Shown piece by piece: positions 26,802 through 37,267 of a stretch of DNA of 64,000 nucleotides. Position 1 is the stretch's first letter. Every line of letters starts with the position of its first letter. Where the stretch lies: positions 62,001 through 126,000 of the forward strand of contig NZ_RCVN01000003.1 in NCBI RefSeq assembly GCF_003697915.1, read 5' to 3'. Source of the stretch: Staphylococcus pseudoxylosus. Lineage in GTDB: Bacteria; Bacillota; Bacilli; Staphylococcales; Staphylococcaceae. The notes under the pieces are model-generated. The model was not told the DNA's origin, searched no databases, and saw nothing but the letters and a program-made list of their open reading frames with translations. The translations under genes were made by a program, and so were the position numbers.

Positions 26802-26909
26802 GATTACTCACGACTCCTTTTCTAAAATTAGCTTTTCTTCTAAACACATCTCAGTTATACACTTCCTTTTTTAATTACCTGCAAAACTTCATTTATTAGG
26901 TCTTTTAAA

Positions 26910-26923
26910 TAAAAGCGTTTACA
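26910..26923. promoter_or_regulatory. cre site between the SDR and AbgT genes
   Basis: TAAAAGCGTTTACA (reverse complement TGTAAACGCTTTTA) fits the CcpA cre consensus with one or two deviations. It lies about 100 bp from both divergent start codons, so either gene could be catabolite-controlled. Confidence 0.55.
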
Positions 26924-27023
26924 ACAATTATATTTATTTAACTATCTAAGTTGTCAAAATTTTCATTTAATTATTAACTTTAATTTGTTATACTTTCGAC
27001 AAGTTAATTGGGAGGTAAGGCTC

Positions 27024-28562
27024 ATGTCATTAAATTCAAAAGAAAAACCAACGCTTATCAATAGATTTTTAAACATAGTAGAGAAAGTTGGGAACAGATT
27101 ACCTGATCCTAGTATTTTATTTTTCTTAATGTGCTTAGGTCTCGCAGTATTAACTTGGATAATTTCATTTTTCCCTATCACAGTTAAACATCCTGGCACA
27201 GGTGATACCATTGCAATTAAAAGTATTTTAAGTAGTGATGGCTTATCAATGATATTAAATGATGCCGTTAAGAATTTTTCTGAATTCCCTGCACTAGGTC
27301 TTGTATTAGCAGTCATGCTTGGTATTGGTGTATCGGAAAAAACAGGTTATTTTGATAAATTGATGATACAAGTAGTACATAAAGCGCCCAAGAAAATTAT
27401 AATTCCTGTAATTATATTAGTCGGTATCTTAGGTAATGCTGCTGGTGATGCCGCTACTATCGTGTTACCACCACTTACTGCCATGGTGTTTATCAAATTA
27501 GGCTATCACCCTATTGCTGGATTAGCTATGGCTTATGCGTCAGCACTTGGTGGTTTCTCAGCTAATGTCATGATTGGTATGTCTGATGCTTTACTTTATG
27601 CTTTTACAGAACCTGCAGCAAAAATCGTTTCTGATAATGTACATGTAAATGTCGCAATGAATTGGTACTTTATAGCAGCTAGTATTATCGTTTTATTACC
27701 AGCTGTATATTGGGTAACCATGCGATTTGTCATTCCTAGACTCGGAACATATGATACATCCAACTCAGATATTAAAGTTGATGAAGAAAATACAGGATTA
27801 ACACCTGAAGAAAATAAAGCCGTTTTTTGGGCAAACATAAGCTTCTTTGCAATGATTGCTTTACTCATTATTTTAGCAATACCACAAAATAGTTTTCTAA
27901 GAAATGCTAAAACGGGTAGCTTACTTAACGATGCACCGATCATTAATGGCGTCGGTTTGATTATTTTAGTCTTATTTTTAGTACCTGGTTTAGTATATGG
28001 CATTAAAATGAAAGTATTTCATAACTCTAAAGACTTAGGTAAAATGTTGGCTGATTCTATGGGTTCGATGGGTTCTTTTATTGTGATAGTATTCTTTGCA
28101 GCACAACTACTAGCATTCTTAGAGTGGAGTAATCTCGGTGTTATTGTTGCAGTTAAAGGGGCTTCATTACTCCAAGGGCAAAATGGCATTGTATTAATCT
28201 TAGGCATTATTTTATTGAGCGCACTCATTAACTTATTGATAGGTAGCGCATCCGCTAAATGGGGCATTTTGGCCCCTATATTTATACCAATGTTAATGCT
28301 TGTTGGATTTCATCCTGCGTTTACACAAATGCTATATAGAATTGGTGATTCCATCAGTAATCCAATCACTCCGATGATGCCCTATTTACCACTGCTATTA
28401 TCTTATGCGCAAAAATATGATAACAATATGAAATTAGGTTCTTTACTTTCAAGCCTAATGCCTTATACCATCGTTTTAAGTATTGTTTGGCCATTGTTTA
28501 TGATTATTTGGTATTTATTAGGTTGGCCATTAGGTCCTGGTGGGCCATTAGATATGAAATAA
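27024..28562 (+). CDS. AbgT-family transporter
   Basis: Membrane transporter of the p-aminobenzoyl-glutamate transporter family, 512 aa. An upstream in-frame start at 26985 lacks an RBS; GGGAGGTAAGG precedes the ATG at 27024. Family stretches: NRLPDPSILFFLMCLGLAVLTWI (N-terminus), GNAAGDAATIVLPPLTAMVFIKLGYHPIAGLAMAYASALGGFSANVM (about 150-195) and SASAKWGILAPIFIPMLMLVGFHPAFTQMLYRIGDS. Members import aminobenzoyl-glutamate or export sulfonamides and other antimetabolites. Confidence 0.87.
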   Translation: MSLNSKEKPTLINRFLNIVEKVGNRLPDPSILFFLMCLGLAVLTWIISFFPITVKHPGTGDTIAIKSILSSDGLSMILNDAVKNFSEFPALGLVLAVMLGIGVSEKTGYFDKLMIQVVHKAPKKIIIPVIILVGILGNAAGDAATIVLPPLTAMVFIKLGYHPIAGLAMAYASALGGFSANVMIGMSDALLYAFTEPAAKIVSDNVHVNVAMNWYFIAASIIVLLPAVYWVTMRFVIPRLGTYDTSNSDIKVDEENTGLTPEENKAVFWANISFFAMIALLIILAIPQNSFLRNAKTGSLLNDAPIINGVGLIILVLFLVPGLVYGIKMKVFHNSKDLGKMLADSMGSMGSFIVIVFFAAQLLAFLEWSNLGVIVAVKGASLLQGQNGIVLILGIILLSALINLLIGSASAKWGILAPIFIPMLMLVGFHPAFTQMLYRIGDSISNPITPMMPYLPLLLSYAQKYDNNMKLGSLLSSLMPYTIVLSIVWPLFMIIWYLLGWPLGPGGPLDMK

Positions 28563-28583
28563 TATGTTGAAAATTACACACAT

Positions 28584-28640
28584 AATAGACAAATCTAACA
28601 GTCAGTACATATAGCTAACTAGTGGATTTGTCTATTTTAT
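28584..28640 (+). terminator. terminator of the AbgT gene
   Basis: AATAGACAAATC (28584-28595) pairs with GATTTGTCTATT (28625-28636) and ends in TTTTAT. Confidence 0.7.
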
Positions 28641-28802
28641 ATTGCACATTGTAATTTATGCGATTTATTTTAAATTAATTTCTATTGAGCAGTATGAAAA
28701 TAATTAGTAACAAATTATTATATTTAATGTAATATAAACTTAAGAAATGGGTAAACAAAATAGAGCAATATAAATTACCTCATTAATATTTTAGGAGGCA
28801 TT

Positions 28803-30329
28803 ATGGAACGTATAGGATTAATTGATATCGGATCAAATACCATTAGATTGGTTATTTTCGAATTTGATAAAAAAACAGGACTAAATGAATTATTAAATAT
28901 TAAAACACCCGCAAGATTAAGCCAATATTTAACTGAAGATCTAGCAATGAACGACGAAGGTATTAAAGTATTAACTGAAACGCTAAGTAGCTTTAAAAAA
29001 GTAGCAGATAAATTCGAAGTTGATGCATTACATCCTGTAGCTACTGCTGCAATCAGGCAATCAACAAATAGAGATAAAATCCTCGAAAAAATAAAAAAAG
29101 AACTAAATATCAAAATTAAAATTATAAACGATCAAGAAGAAGCATTTTATGGTTTTTATGCAATTACACATACTACTGATATTAATGATGGTGTTTCTGT
29201 TGATATTGGTGGTGGCTCAACAGAAGTCACACTTTTTAAAGATAAGACTCTAATAGAATCGCACAGTTTTCCTTTCGGTGTCGTTACTTTACAACGCAAA
29301 TTTTTTGATGGTAAAGATCATAACGACAAATCTGCAATTAAAGATATGGAAAAATTCTTATCTAAACAATTTGACCAATTACCATGGATACAAAATCAAG
29401 AAGTTGCACTCGTAGGTATTGGTGGTTCTGCTCGTAACGTAGCACGTATACACCAGTCTGAACACTCTTACCCTATCGGTGGCGTACACAACTATACAAT
29501 GTCAGAGAATAATATTGAAGAAGTATATACAATCATTAAAAAGAGTTCACGTGAGGATTTAAAGGATATTGACGGACTAAGTAGAGACCGTGTAGATATT
29601 ATACTGCCCGCCGTAGCAGTCTTTAACACGCTATTTAATAAAATAGATGCCACTCAATTTACATTCTCTCGAAAAGGTCTTCGTGAAGGATATGCCATGA
29701 ATGTCATTGGCGAACGACACCCAGAAGAATTTAAGAAAGAAAATATTAGAACCGATGCTTTGTATCATTTAGCGAATGAATACGGTATCGAGGAAACAAG
29801 CGCTAACCAACGCGTAAAATTAGCACAATCACTCTTAGAGCAATTAATTAAATTAGATAAAATTGAAGTTTCAGAAACAGAAAAATCTTTATTTGCTGAG
29901 GGCGCGTACTTGTATTATCTAGGTAGATTTATTGATGCGGATTCTAGTTCACCACATACCTATTATATCATTGCCAATTCAATGATAGATGGCTTCAAAC
30001 ATGAAGATCGTGTCAAATTAGCGTTACTCGCAAGTTTTAAAAATAAATCACTATTAAAATTCTTTAGTCACGAAACAAAATGGCTTCGTGGTAAAGAACT
30101 AGATAACATTCAATATCTAGGAGGCATTATAAAATTCGTTAATGCACTCAATATTTCTCACACAAATGCTGTTGAGCGCTTAAATCTTAAACATGAGAAC
30201 GATGGTTATACCCTTTACGTTTATTATAATGGCGCGCCTATAGCCGAAGAATACCAAGCTCATAGACAAAAGAAACATATCGATAAAATCTTAAAGGAAA
30301 ACATTTCTATAATCTTTACAAAATCTTAA
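28803..30329 (+). CDS. ppx: exopolyphosphatase, Ppx/GppA family
   Basis: Hydrolyses terminal phosphates of inorganic polyphosphate and/or pppGpp. 508 aa; ASKHA ATPase-type motifs IDIGSNTIRLVIFEF (residues 5-20) and VDIGGGSTEVTLFKD (about 137-151), then a C-terminal HD-type helical domain (from about residue 310: DALYHLANEYGIEE ... GAYLYYLGRFIDADSSSPHTYYIIANS). RBS TAGGAGGC directly precedes the ATG. The polyphosphate kinase gene follows after 68 bp in the same direction, so synthesis and degradation of polyP are encoded together. Confidence 0.93.
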   Translation: MERIGLIDIGSNTIRLVIFEFDKKTGLNELLNIKTPARLSQYLTEDLAMNDEGIKVLTETLSSFKKVADKFEVDALHPVATAAIRQSTNRDKILEKIKKELNIKIKIINDQEEAFYGFYAITHTTDINDGVSVDIGGGSTEVTLFKDKTLIESHSFPFGVVTLQRKFFDGKDHNDKSAIKDMEKFLSKQFDQLPWIQNQEVALVGIGGSARNVARIHQSEHSYPIGGVHNYTMSENNIEEVYTIIKKSSREDLKDIDGLSRDRVDIILPAVAVFNTLFNKIDATQFTFSRKGLREGYAMNVIGERHPEEFKKENIRTDALYHLANEYGIEETSANQRVKLAQSLLEQLIKLDKIEVSETEKSLFAEGAYLYYLGRFIDADSSSPHTYYIIANSMIDGFKHEDRVKLALLASFKNKSLLKFFSHETKWLRGKELDNIQYLGGIIKFVNALNISHTNAVERLNLKHENDGYTLYVYYNGAPIAEEYQAHRQKKHIDKILKENISIIFTKS

Positions 30330-30397
30330 AATTCTTATGATAAATTAAGTGTAGCAAAACATGTATCTAAGACTACTAATGAGGTGTAATAACAGTT

Positions 30398-32557
30398 ATG
30401 CATAGAAATTTGGGAGAGAAGTATTTAAATTCACCACAGTATTATAATAATAGAGAGCTAAGTTGGTTAGATTTTAACTATCGTGTGTTACAAGAAGCAC
30501 AAGATAAAAACAACCCATTATTAGAACAACTTAACTTTGTTTCTATATTCAGCTCAAATTTAGATGAATTTTTTATGGTACGGGTAGCCGGTCTACAAGA
30601 TCAAGTCAAAATGGGCTATGATAAACCAGAAAACAAAGCACAATTAACACCAAAGCAACAACTTGATCAGATTAAAATTAAAAACAAGATGAACGTTGAT
30701 TTACAGTATGAAGTTTATAACGAATTAATCAATGATTTACGTCAGTATCAAGTAGACATCGTAAAACCTCATCAGTTACCAGAAACGCTCTTAGCACAAC
30801 TTGAAACAGAATTCAAAGTTGGTATATTACCTACTTTGACACCGTTAGGTATCGATGCTTACCATCCATTTCCTAAATTAAATAATAAGAGTTTAAATAT
30901 TTTTGTAAACATTGATACAGCTGATGAAATTAATTCAGCTATTGTGCAAATCCCATCATTAATACCACGCTTTTACGCATTGAATGAAGGCGATAAACAA
31001 TACATTATTATGGTTGAAGACATTATCACTTATTTTATAAATGATTTGTTTACAGGGTTTAATGTCATAAATACATTTACCTTTAGAATTACAAGAAATG
31101 CAGATTTAACCATCCATGAAGATGGTGCAGAGGATTTATTAATTGAAATTGAGCGTTTCTTAAAAGAACGCAAACGCGGTACAGCTGTACGTTTAGAAGT
31201 AGATGGCAGAGATGCAACACATGAAGATATCGTATGGATTATGAATCAATTAGAAGTTCATGACAATGATGTTTATTTCTTAGATGGACCACTCGATTTA
31301 ACTATGCTTTCAGATTTAGTCGGACATTTATCTAATAAATTAAAACACTTAAAATATAATAAATACGTGCCACAAATCCCACAATCTTTAGGTGATAATA
31401 ATATTTTTGATTTATCCTTAAAAAGAGATATATTTTTCCACCATCCCTATGAATCTTTCGAGCCTATCGTAGACTTTATACGTGAAGCATCTGAAGACCC
31501 TGATACGATTGCCATTAAACAAACACTTTATCGTGTGAGCAAAGACTCACCTATTATTAATAGCTTGAAAAATGCTGCAGAAAACGGTAAACAAGTTACC
31601 GTACTTGTAGAATTAAAAGCGCGTTTCGACGAAGAAAACAATGTTCATTGGGCTAGAATGTTAGAAGACGCTGGTTGCCATGTTATTTATGGTATGACAC
31701 ATTTAAAAACACACAGTAAAATTTCGCTAGTAGTTAAACGTATTAATAATAAACTTACTTCTTTTGTTCATCTAGGAACTGGAAATTATAATGATAAGAC
31801 CGCTAAGCTGTATACTGATATGGGAATTATAACAACGAACAATGAAATTGCCGAAGATGCAATTAACTTTTTTAATTATCTAAGTGGCTATTCAATAAAA
31901 CCAGTTTATAATAAACTGATTGTTGCGCCATTCGATATCCGCGATGTCTTTTTAGCTCGTATAGATAACGAAATTAAGACTCATCTAGAACACGGTAATG
32001 GGAAGATTATCATGAAGATGAATTCTTTGACTGATAAGGATATTATACTCAAATTATTCGAAGCTTCTTGTGCTGGTGTCAAAGTACAACTTATTATTCG
32101 TGGTATCTGTTGCTTAAAACCAGGAGTCCCTGGAATCAGTGAAAACATTGAAGTAGTGAGCATAGTCGGACGCTTTTTAGAACATTCTCGTATTTATTAT
32201 TTCCATAACAATGGAGAAGATAAAATTTATCTCTCTTCTGCAGATGCGATGACGAGAAATATGATTAAGCGTGTAGAAATTCTATTCCCTGTTGAAGATA
32301 AGGCGATTGCAAGTCGTCTGTTAGATTATATGAATCTTCAGCTTTCTGATAATCAAAAAGGACGTTACCAAGATCAAAATGGTAATTACCACTATATTGA
32401 AAACAATTTGTCACCATTAAATTCACAAGCTTATCTGATGAATGAAGCTATAAAATTTGGTCAATCTTTACAAGAAAAATCTGCACAACCTCGAGTTATT
32501 TCATCCAATAATCGCAAAGGTTGGTTTACTAAAATTCGAAAATCTTTTAAAAAATAA
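30398..32557 (+). CDS. ppk: polyphosphate kinase 1
   Basis: Reversible synthesis of polyphosphate from ATP. 719 aa, full length, with the four PPK1 domains in order: helical N-terminal ([17 protein letters not shown]), head, and two phospholipase-D-like catalytic domains. The two histidines equivalent to the phospho-accepting pair of E. coli PPK are in [11 protein letters not shown] (about 438) and [19 protein letters not shown] (about 457). The basic C-terminus ends RKSFKK. Probably co-transcribed with ppx; terminated by the hairpin at 32651. Confidence 0.95.
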   Translation: MHRNLGEKYLNSPQYYNNRELSWLDFNYRVLQEAQDKNNPLLEQLNFVSIFSSNLDEFFMVRVAGLQDQVKMGYDKPENKAQLTPKQQLDQIKIKNKMNVDLQYEVYNELINDLRQYQVDIVKPHQLPETLLAQLETEFKVGILPTLTPLGIDAYHPFPKLNNKSLNIFVNIDTADEINSAIVQIPSLIPRFYALNEGDKQYIIMVEDIITYFINDLFTGFNVINTFTFRITRNADLTIHEDGAEDLLIEIERFLKERKRGTAVRLEVDGRDATHEDIVWIMNQLEVHDNDVYFLDGPLDLTMLSDLVGHLSNKLKHLKYNKYVPQIPQSLGDNNIFDLSLKRDIFFHHPYESFEPIVDFIREASEDPDTIAIKQTLYRVSKDSPIINSLKNAAENGKQVTVLVELKARFDEENNVHWARMLEDAGCHVIYGMTHLKTHSKISLVVKRINNKLTSFVHLGTGNYNDKTAKLYTDMGIITTNNEIAEDAINFFNYLSGYSIKPVYNKLIVAPFDIRDVFLARIDNEIKTHLEHGNGKIIMKMNSLTDKDIILKLFEASCAGVKVQLIIRGICCLKPGVPGISENIEVVSIVGRFLEHSRIYYFHNNGEDKIYLSSADAMTRNMIKRVEILFPVEDKAIASRLLDYMNLQLSDNQKGRYQDQNGNYHYIENNLSPLNSQAYLMNEAIKFGQSLQEKSAQPRVISSNNRKGWFTKIRKSFKK

Positions 32558-32647
32558 ATTGCTATCCTATCGTTTAGCTTTTAAGTCACGTCTCTAAAGT
32601 GTTTTACTTATTAGATTAGCAGTTACTACTCATGAAATAAGCTCATA

Positions 32648-32700
32648 AAAGTGGCATAGAAATCAAATTAAATCGTGATTTCTATGCCGCTTCTTTTTCT
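32648..32700 (+). terminator. terminator of the ppx-ppk unit
   Basis: GTGGCATAGAAATCA (32651-32665) pairs with TGATTTCTATGCCGC (32676-32690), followed by TTCTTTTTC. Confidence 0.85.
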
Positions 32701-32828
32701 ATTTGTTAACTGAAACTATTTTCTCTCACATGGCTCACAATGTTTTCTCAGATACTTGATCATAGGTAAGTTTTTTATCCATCCTATCAATGTTATCCGA
32801 GTATATACACCGATGATTAGATACACTT

Positions 32829-32837
32829 TGCTATAAT
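32829..32837 (+). promoter_or_regulatory. extended -10 promoter of dsdA
   Basis: TGCTATAAT is a consensus extended -10 element about 38 bp upstream of the dsdA start. No good -35 hexamer is seen at the normal distance, as expected for this class. Confidence 0.5.
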
Positions 32838-32874
32838 ATATATGAGAATGAATTCGAACTGTAGGAGGATGACT

Positions 32875-34191
32875 ATGACCACGCTCAATCAACTTAAACA
32901 AGCGTTTCCTTTAATTAATAAGTTACAAGACTATACACCTTTATTCTGGGAAAATCCAAATTTTCAAAAACCAGGATCATTCCCTTTTACTATCAACGAT
33001 ATCGAAGAAGCTGCCGCAAGATTGGATAGGTTTACCAACTATATTCGTGTAGTTTTTCCTGAAACCGAGAAAAATGACGGTTTAATAGAATCACCTTTAA
33101 AGCATATTCCATTTATGCAAGACGCTTTAACGACATCAGAATTTCAAACTGATATAGGAAAATTATGGCTTAAATGCGATAGCCACCTTGCGATATCTGG
33201 TTCTATCAAAGCACGTGGTGGGATTTATGAAGTACTAAAATTAGCAGAAACTATTGCAATAGAGCAAGGTGACTTAAACTATAACGATGACTACAGTATT
33301 TTAGCTGAACCAAAGTATCAAACACTCTTCAGTCAATATAATGTGGCTGTTGGTTCAACAGGTAACCTCGGTTTAAGTATCGGTATTATAAGCGCAAAAC
33401 TTGGATTCAGTGTAACAGTCCATATGTCGAGTGACGCACGTCAATGGAAAAAAGATTTATTGCGTGACCGTGGTGTAGAAGTTATTGAACATCAATCTGA
33501 TTATCAATTTGCTGTTGCAGAAGGTAGGAAAGCAGCAGAACATGACTCTACCTGCCATTTTGTAGATGATGAAGGATCAGCCGATTTATTCTTAGGCTAT
33601 GCCGTAGCAGCTTTAAGATTAAAATCACAAATTAGAGCACAAAACATACAAGTTGATGCTGAACATCCTCTCTTTGTATATCTACCATGTGGTGTTGGCG
33701 GTGGCCCTGGTGGGGTAGCTTTTGGTTTAAACCAAATTTTGGGAGAGCATGTTTATTGTGTGTTTGTTGAACCGACACATGCTCCGTGTATGTTACTAGG
33801 AATGATGACACAACTACATGATGAAATTGCTGTCACAGATATTGGTTTAGATGGTCGCACAGATGCTGACGGTTTAGCAGTATCATGCCCCTCTCGCCTC
33901 GTTGGTCAAATAATGAACAACTTACTTTACGGCGCATGTACTGTATCTGATAAGCAAATGTATCGATATTTATATACTTTGAGCCAAAAGGAACACATAT
34001 TCATTGAACCTTCAGCAGCTTCTGGTTTTGCTGGTATAAAATCAGCAACTCAAACAGCAATTAATAATGGCATTGCTGTAGAAAATGCGAACCATATCGT
34101 TTGGGCAACAGGTGGTAATATGGTGCCTAAAGATGAAATGCTCAAGTACGTAGATTATGGCAAGAACTTAGTTGAAAATAATAACTATTAA
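32875..34191 (+). CDS. dsdA: D-serine ammonia-lyase
   Basis: PLP enzyme converting D-serine to pyruvate and ammonia. With the ATG at 32875 (RBS TAGGAGGATG) the protein is 438 aa; an upstream in-frame ATG at 32842 has no RBS. The PLP lysine lies in [13 protein letters not shown] (about residue 112), the substrate Asn loop in [13 protein letters not shown] and the phosphate-binding loop in [15 protein letters not shown]. The N-terminal helical domain ([15 protein letters not shown]) is typical of DsdA. D-serine detoxification is known as a urinary fitness trait in S. saprophyticus. No dsdX or dsdC homologue lies beside it. Confidence 0.93.
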   Translation: MTTLNQLKQAFPLINKLQDYTPLFWENPNFQKPGSFPFTINDIEEAAARLDRFTNYIRVVFPETEKNDGLIESPLKHIPFMQDALTTSEFQTDIGKLWLKCDSHLAISGSIKARGGIYEVLKLAETIAIEQGDLNYNDDYSILAEPKYQTLFSQYNVAVGSTGNLGLSIGIISAKLGFSVTVHMSSDARQWKKDLLRDRGVEVIEHQSDYQFAVAEGRKAAEHDSTCHFVDDEGSADLFLGYAVAALRLKSQIRAQNIQVDAEHPLFVYLPCGVGGGPGGVAFGLNQILGEHVYCVFVEPTHAPCMLLGMMTQLHDEIAVTDIGLDGRTDADGLAVSCPSRLVGQIMNNLLYGACTVSDKQMYRYLYTLSQKEHIFIEPSAASGFAGIKSATQTAINNGIAVENANHIVWATGGNMVPKDEMLKYVDYGKNLVENNNY

Positions 34192-34361
34192 TTTCACTCT
34201 TCGCTACAACAATATATAAAAATCACTCAAGCAAAATAAATTACATGCTTAGTTAAATTTAATCTTGTTACTATCAAAACTTAGAATTGCATAATGGAAC
34301 AGCAATCAATTTTTGGTAAAATCATTTTGTTATTTCGCCTAGTTAACGATGACTCAACATA

Positions 34362-34412
34362 CTAAGTCCGCGACATCTATTTATGGCTCGGACTTTACTT
34401 TTATTTTTTATT
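34362..34412 (+). terminator. terminator of dsdA
   Basis: AAGTCCG (34364-34370) pairs with CGGACTT (34389-34395), with some inner pairing, followed by a long T-rich run. Confidence 0.65.
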
Positions 34413-34502
34413 AAAATGTATCATGTGTATATTTTGAGTTGGCTAAAATGAACTCTGCTCATTATTTTCAGAATATTTATTGAATTACAAAAACATCTAT
34501 GT

Positions 34503-34529
34503 TAAAGTGTTCTTTATCAATTCACTTTA
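34503..34529. promoter_or_regulatory. inverted repeat upstream of hisZ
   Basis: TAAAGTG (34503-34509) and CACTTTA (34523-34529) with a 13-base spacer, 43 bp before hisZ. Candidate operator or leader hairpin for the his operon; no factor can be named. Confidence 0.35.
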
Positions 34530-34571
34530 GTTCGGTAGAGAAACAAAGTAAACGTAAAGGATGGTTATACT

Positions 34572-35387
34572 ATGAATGCTACAACACTTATTAAAAACAA
34601 AGAAATTGAACTCGCCTTTTTAAAGCATTTTCAACAAGCCGGATTTAAACTTGTCGATTTCAGCTTTATAGAATCTCTATCATGGCAAACACTTACAAAA
34701 GATGACCTTCAACAAATGACAGAGCGTAGTTTCTGGCAACATGACCATCATATCTTTGCGCTACGCAATGATTTTACTGATCAATTATTGCGTTATTATA
34801 GTAATTATCCGCGACAGTTAAGCAATGTGGCTTATTCAGGCCCTATTGTGCGTGATAATGAAGTCTATACTCAATTAGGTATAGAACACTACAATCCTAC
34901 CATTACAGATATGCAAGAAGACTTTATGACTTTTTATGAGTTTATAAAAACCTCACTTAATGATGAGATAGATTTTGTTATTTTAGGACATTACCAGCTT
35001 ATTGACTTACTTTTAACGACTAAAGAGCAAACTGATGAGGTATTAAAACTCGTCCAAGAACGCAATATTTCAGAGCTTACTTCGCAACTTGGTATCGCTC
35101 ATCCAATCGTTCAATTATTAACTACTAAAACGACAGAACAACTGGATCTATTAAGTCAGCTCTTCCAACATGACCATCGTACTATACAAGCGTTAAGACG
35201 TTGGGAGCAGTGGTTCAAATCACTTGGTATTAGTGATATACATCTAGATATTACACCTCAGCCACCTCGTTCATATTACAAAGGTGCATTTATGAGATGT
35301 CATCTTAAAGAAAATAAATCTCAACAACTAACTGGTGGTTTTTACAAAGGTGATTTAGAAGGATTTGGACTCGGATTTATTTTATAA
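34572..35387 (+). CDS. hisZ: ATP phosphoribosyltransferase regulatory subunit HisZ
   Basis: HisRS-like paralogue needed with short-form HisG for the first step of histidine synthesis. 271 aa, shorter than most HisZ (about 390), but the class II synthetase-like fold is visible ([85 protein letters not shown]). First gene of the his operon; its last codons are followed at once by the hisG RBS. Confidence 0.88.
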   Translation: MNATTLIKNKEIELAFLKHFQQAGFKLVDFSFIESLSWQTLTKDDLQQMTERSFWQHDHHIFALRNDFTDQLLRYYSNYPRQLSNVAYSGPIVRDNEVYTQLGIEHYNPTITDMQEDFMTFYEFIKTSLNDEIDFVILGHYQLIDLLLTTKEQTDEVLKLVQERNISELTSQLGIAHPIVQLLTTKTTEQLDLLSQLFQHDHRTIQALRRWEQWFKSLGISDIHLDITPQPPRSYYKGAFMRCHLKENKSQQLTGGFYKGDLEGFGLGFIL

Positions 35388-35403
35388 AAAAGGAGCGACA
35401 CAC

Positions 35404-36021
35404 ATGCTTACAGTAGCTTTAGCAAAAGGAAGATTATTAAAAAGCTTTATTGCTTATTTAAATGAGATAAATGAACAATCATATGCACAAGCGTTAGAAC
35501 AGAGAGAACGTCAATTATTAATTACTGTTGATTCTATCCAATTTGTATTAGTTAAAGGCAGTGATGTCCCTATCTATGTGGAACAAGGTGTAGCAGATGT
35601 AGGTATTGTCGGAAGTGATGTACTGGAGGAAAGTAATTATACAATCAATAACCTTCTAGATTTACCTTTTGGCAATTGTCACTTTGCTTTAGCCTCTAAA
35701 CCAGAAACAACTAATTTCACTAAAGTTGCTACATCCTATATGAAAACAGCACGTAAATATTTTGAAGCGCAAGGACTTGATGTAGAGCTCGTAAAATTAT
35801 CTGGTTCTATCGAGTTAGCTTGTTTAGTTGATATGGTAGATGGCATCGTTGATATCGTCCAAACCGGCACAACATTGAAATCTAACGGGTTAGTCGAAAA
35901 AGATACCATTAAGAATATAAATGCAAAACTTATTACCAACAAGCAATCATACTTTAAAAAATCAACGGAAATTGACGATTTAATTCAAACTTTGGAGGTG
36001 TCACTCATTGATTATAAATAA
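35404..36021 (+). CDS. hisG: ATP phosphoribosyltransferase catalytic subunit HisG (short form)
   Basis: First committed enzyme of histidine biosynthesis (PRPP + ATP). The ATG at 35404 has a fine RBS (AAAAAGGAG at 35388-35396), giving 205 aa, the HisZ-dependent short form without the C-terminal regulatory domain. Motifs: [32 protein letters not shown], the PRPP loop [16 protein letters not shown] (about 150-165). An in-frame start at 35365 overlaps hisZ and is rejected. Confidence 0.94.
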   Translation: MLTVALAKGRLLKSFIAYLNEINEQSYAQALEQRERQLLITVDSIQFVLVKGSDVPIYVEQGVADVGIVGSDVLEESNYTINNLLDLPFGNCHFALASKPETTNFTKVATSYMKTARKYFEAQGLDVELVKLSGSIELACLVDMVDGIVDIVQTGTTLKSNGLVEKDTIKNINAKLITNKQSYFKKSTEIDDLIQTLEVSLIDYK

Positions 36022-37267
36022 AGAGACATTTTTAAATGACTATTTAGATCAGTCCTCTTTAAATGAGGATTTGTATCCCCTAGTTAAAACAATTTGTGAA
36101 AGAGTTAAATTGGAAGGTGATCAAGCACTCAAAGCCTACAATAAAGAGTTAGACAAAGTAGATACACCTCAATTAGCAATTCCATTCTCAGAGTTAGAAG
36201 CAGCCTTCCACCGGTTAGACAATAACTTGCGAGAAGCTTTACAACACAGCCACGCACGCATTGAAACTTATCAAAAATCTATCAAATGGACAAGTCAACA
36301 AGGTTCTACTGAATGTTATGAAATGTATCATCCTATAGAACGTGTTGGTGTTTATGTACCTGGTGGCAAAGCGAGCTACCCTTCAACTGTATTAATGACT
36401 GCAACGCTTGCGAAAGTTGCTGGCGTCGAAAATATTACTGTTGTAACACCACCGCAAACAGATGGTCTACCTGATATCGTTTTGGCCGCATGTTATATTG
36501 CTGGCGTTGATAATGTATTTCAAGTCGGTGGCGCACAAAGTATAGCTGCACTTGCTTATGGAACTGAGACAATACCTAAAGTAGATAAAATTGTCGGCCC
36601 AGGCAATCAATATGTTGCCTATGCGAAAAAATATCTATTTGGACAGGTGGGTATAGATCAAATTGCTGGACCAAGTGAAATTGCTTTAATCATTGATAAT
36701 ACAGCTGATTTAGATGCGATTACATATGATGTATTTGCACAAGCTGAGCATGATGAATTAGCACGTACATTTGTTATTAGTGAAGATGAGGAACTGCTAC
36801 AACAACTCGAGCAAAAGATTCAACAAACACTCACTGACATTGAACGTCAATCTATCGTAAAGGCAAGTTTAGCTAATCACCATTTCTTGATTGTAGTTGA
36901 TGATTTCACAGAAGCTTGTGATTTAATGAATCAAATCGCACCTGAACATGCGTCAATCCAAACCGCTTCACCACGAGACTATTTAAATCATGTACGCTAT
37001 GTAGGAGCTCTATTTTTAGGTCATTATTCACCAGAAGTCATAGGTGATTATGTTGCTGGACCAAGCCATGTATTACCTACGAATCAAACAGCAAGGTTTA
37101 CGAACGGTTTATCAGTGAATGACTTTTTAACGCGTCACTCGGTCATAGATTTGTCTCAAGATACCTTCAATCAAATTGAAAAGCCCGCTCGTGAGCTTGC
37201 TCATATTGAACAACTATATAACCATGAACAATCTATTGAAATTAGAACAACAAAGGGGTCATATTGA
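36008..37267 (+). CDS. hisD: histidinol dehydrogenase
   Basis: Last two steps of the pathway, histidinol to histidine, NAD and Zn dependent. 419 aa from a TTG start with RBS TTGGAGGTG; overlaps the hisG end by 14 bp. Signature region: [70 protein letters not shown] (metal-site Glu/His), APEHA and [12 protein letters not shown]. Full length. Confidence 0.95.
   Translation: MIINKETFLNDYLDQSSLNEDLYPLVKTICERVKLEGDQALKAYNKELDKVDTPQLAIPFSELEAAFHRLDNNLREALQHSHARIETYQKSIKWTSQQGSTECYEMYHPIERVGVYVPGGKASYPSTVLMTATLAKVAGVENITVVTPPQTDGLPDIVLAACYIAGVDNVFQVGGAQSIAALAYGTETIPKVDKIVGPGNQYVAYAKKYLFGQVGIDQIAGPSEIALIIDNTADLDAITYDVFAQAEHDELARTFVISEDEELLQQLEQKIQQTLTDIERQSIVKASLANHHFLIVVDDFTEACDLMNQIAPEHASIQTASPRDYLNHVRYVGALFLGHYSPEVIGDYVAGPSHVLPTNQTARFTNGLSVNDFLTRHSVIDLSQDTFNQIEKPARELAHIEQLYNHEQSIEIRTTKGSY

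Larger units (their letters stand above)
32558..32874. other. intergenic region between ppk and dsdA
   Basis: Contains the ppk terminator and the dsdA promoter. A 61-codon minus-strand frame across it lacks an RBS and was not accepted as a gene. Confidence 0.55.
34192..34571. other. intergenic and leader region before the histidine operon
   Basis: Holds the dsdA terminator and then the his promoter region. No T-box, leader peptide with His codons or other RNA element was recognised. A perfect 7-bp inverted repeat lies at 34503-34529. Confidence 0.5.

Noticed and set aside
27596..28003. 135-codon minus-strand frame inside the AbgT gene
   Set aside because: Shadow of the clearly recognisable AbgT coding sequence.
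32716..32901. 61-codon minus-strand frame across the ppk-dsdA gap
   Set aside because: Starts inside the dsdA 5' end, has no RBS and runs over the dsdA promoter; composition is not protein-like.
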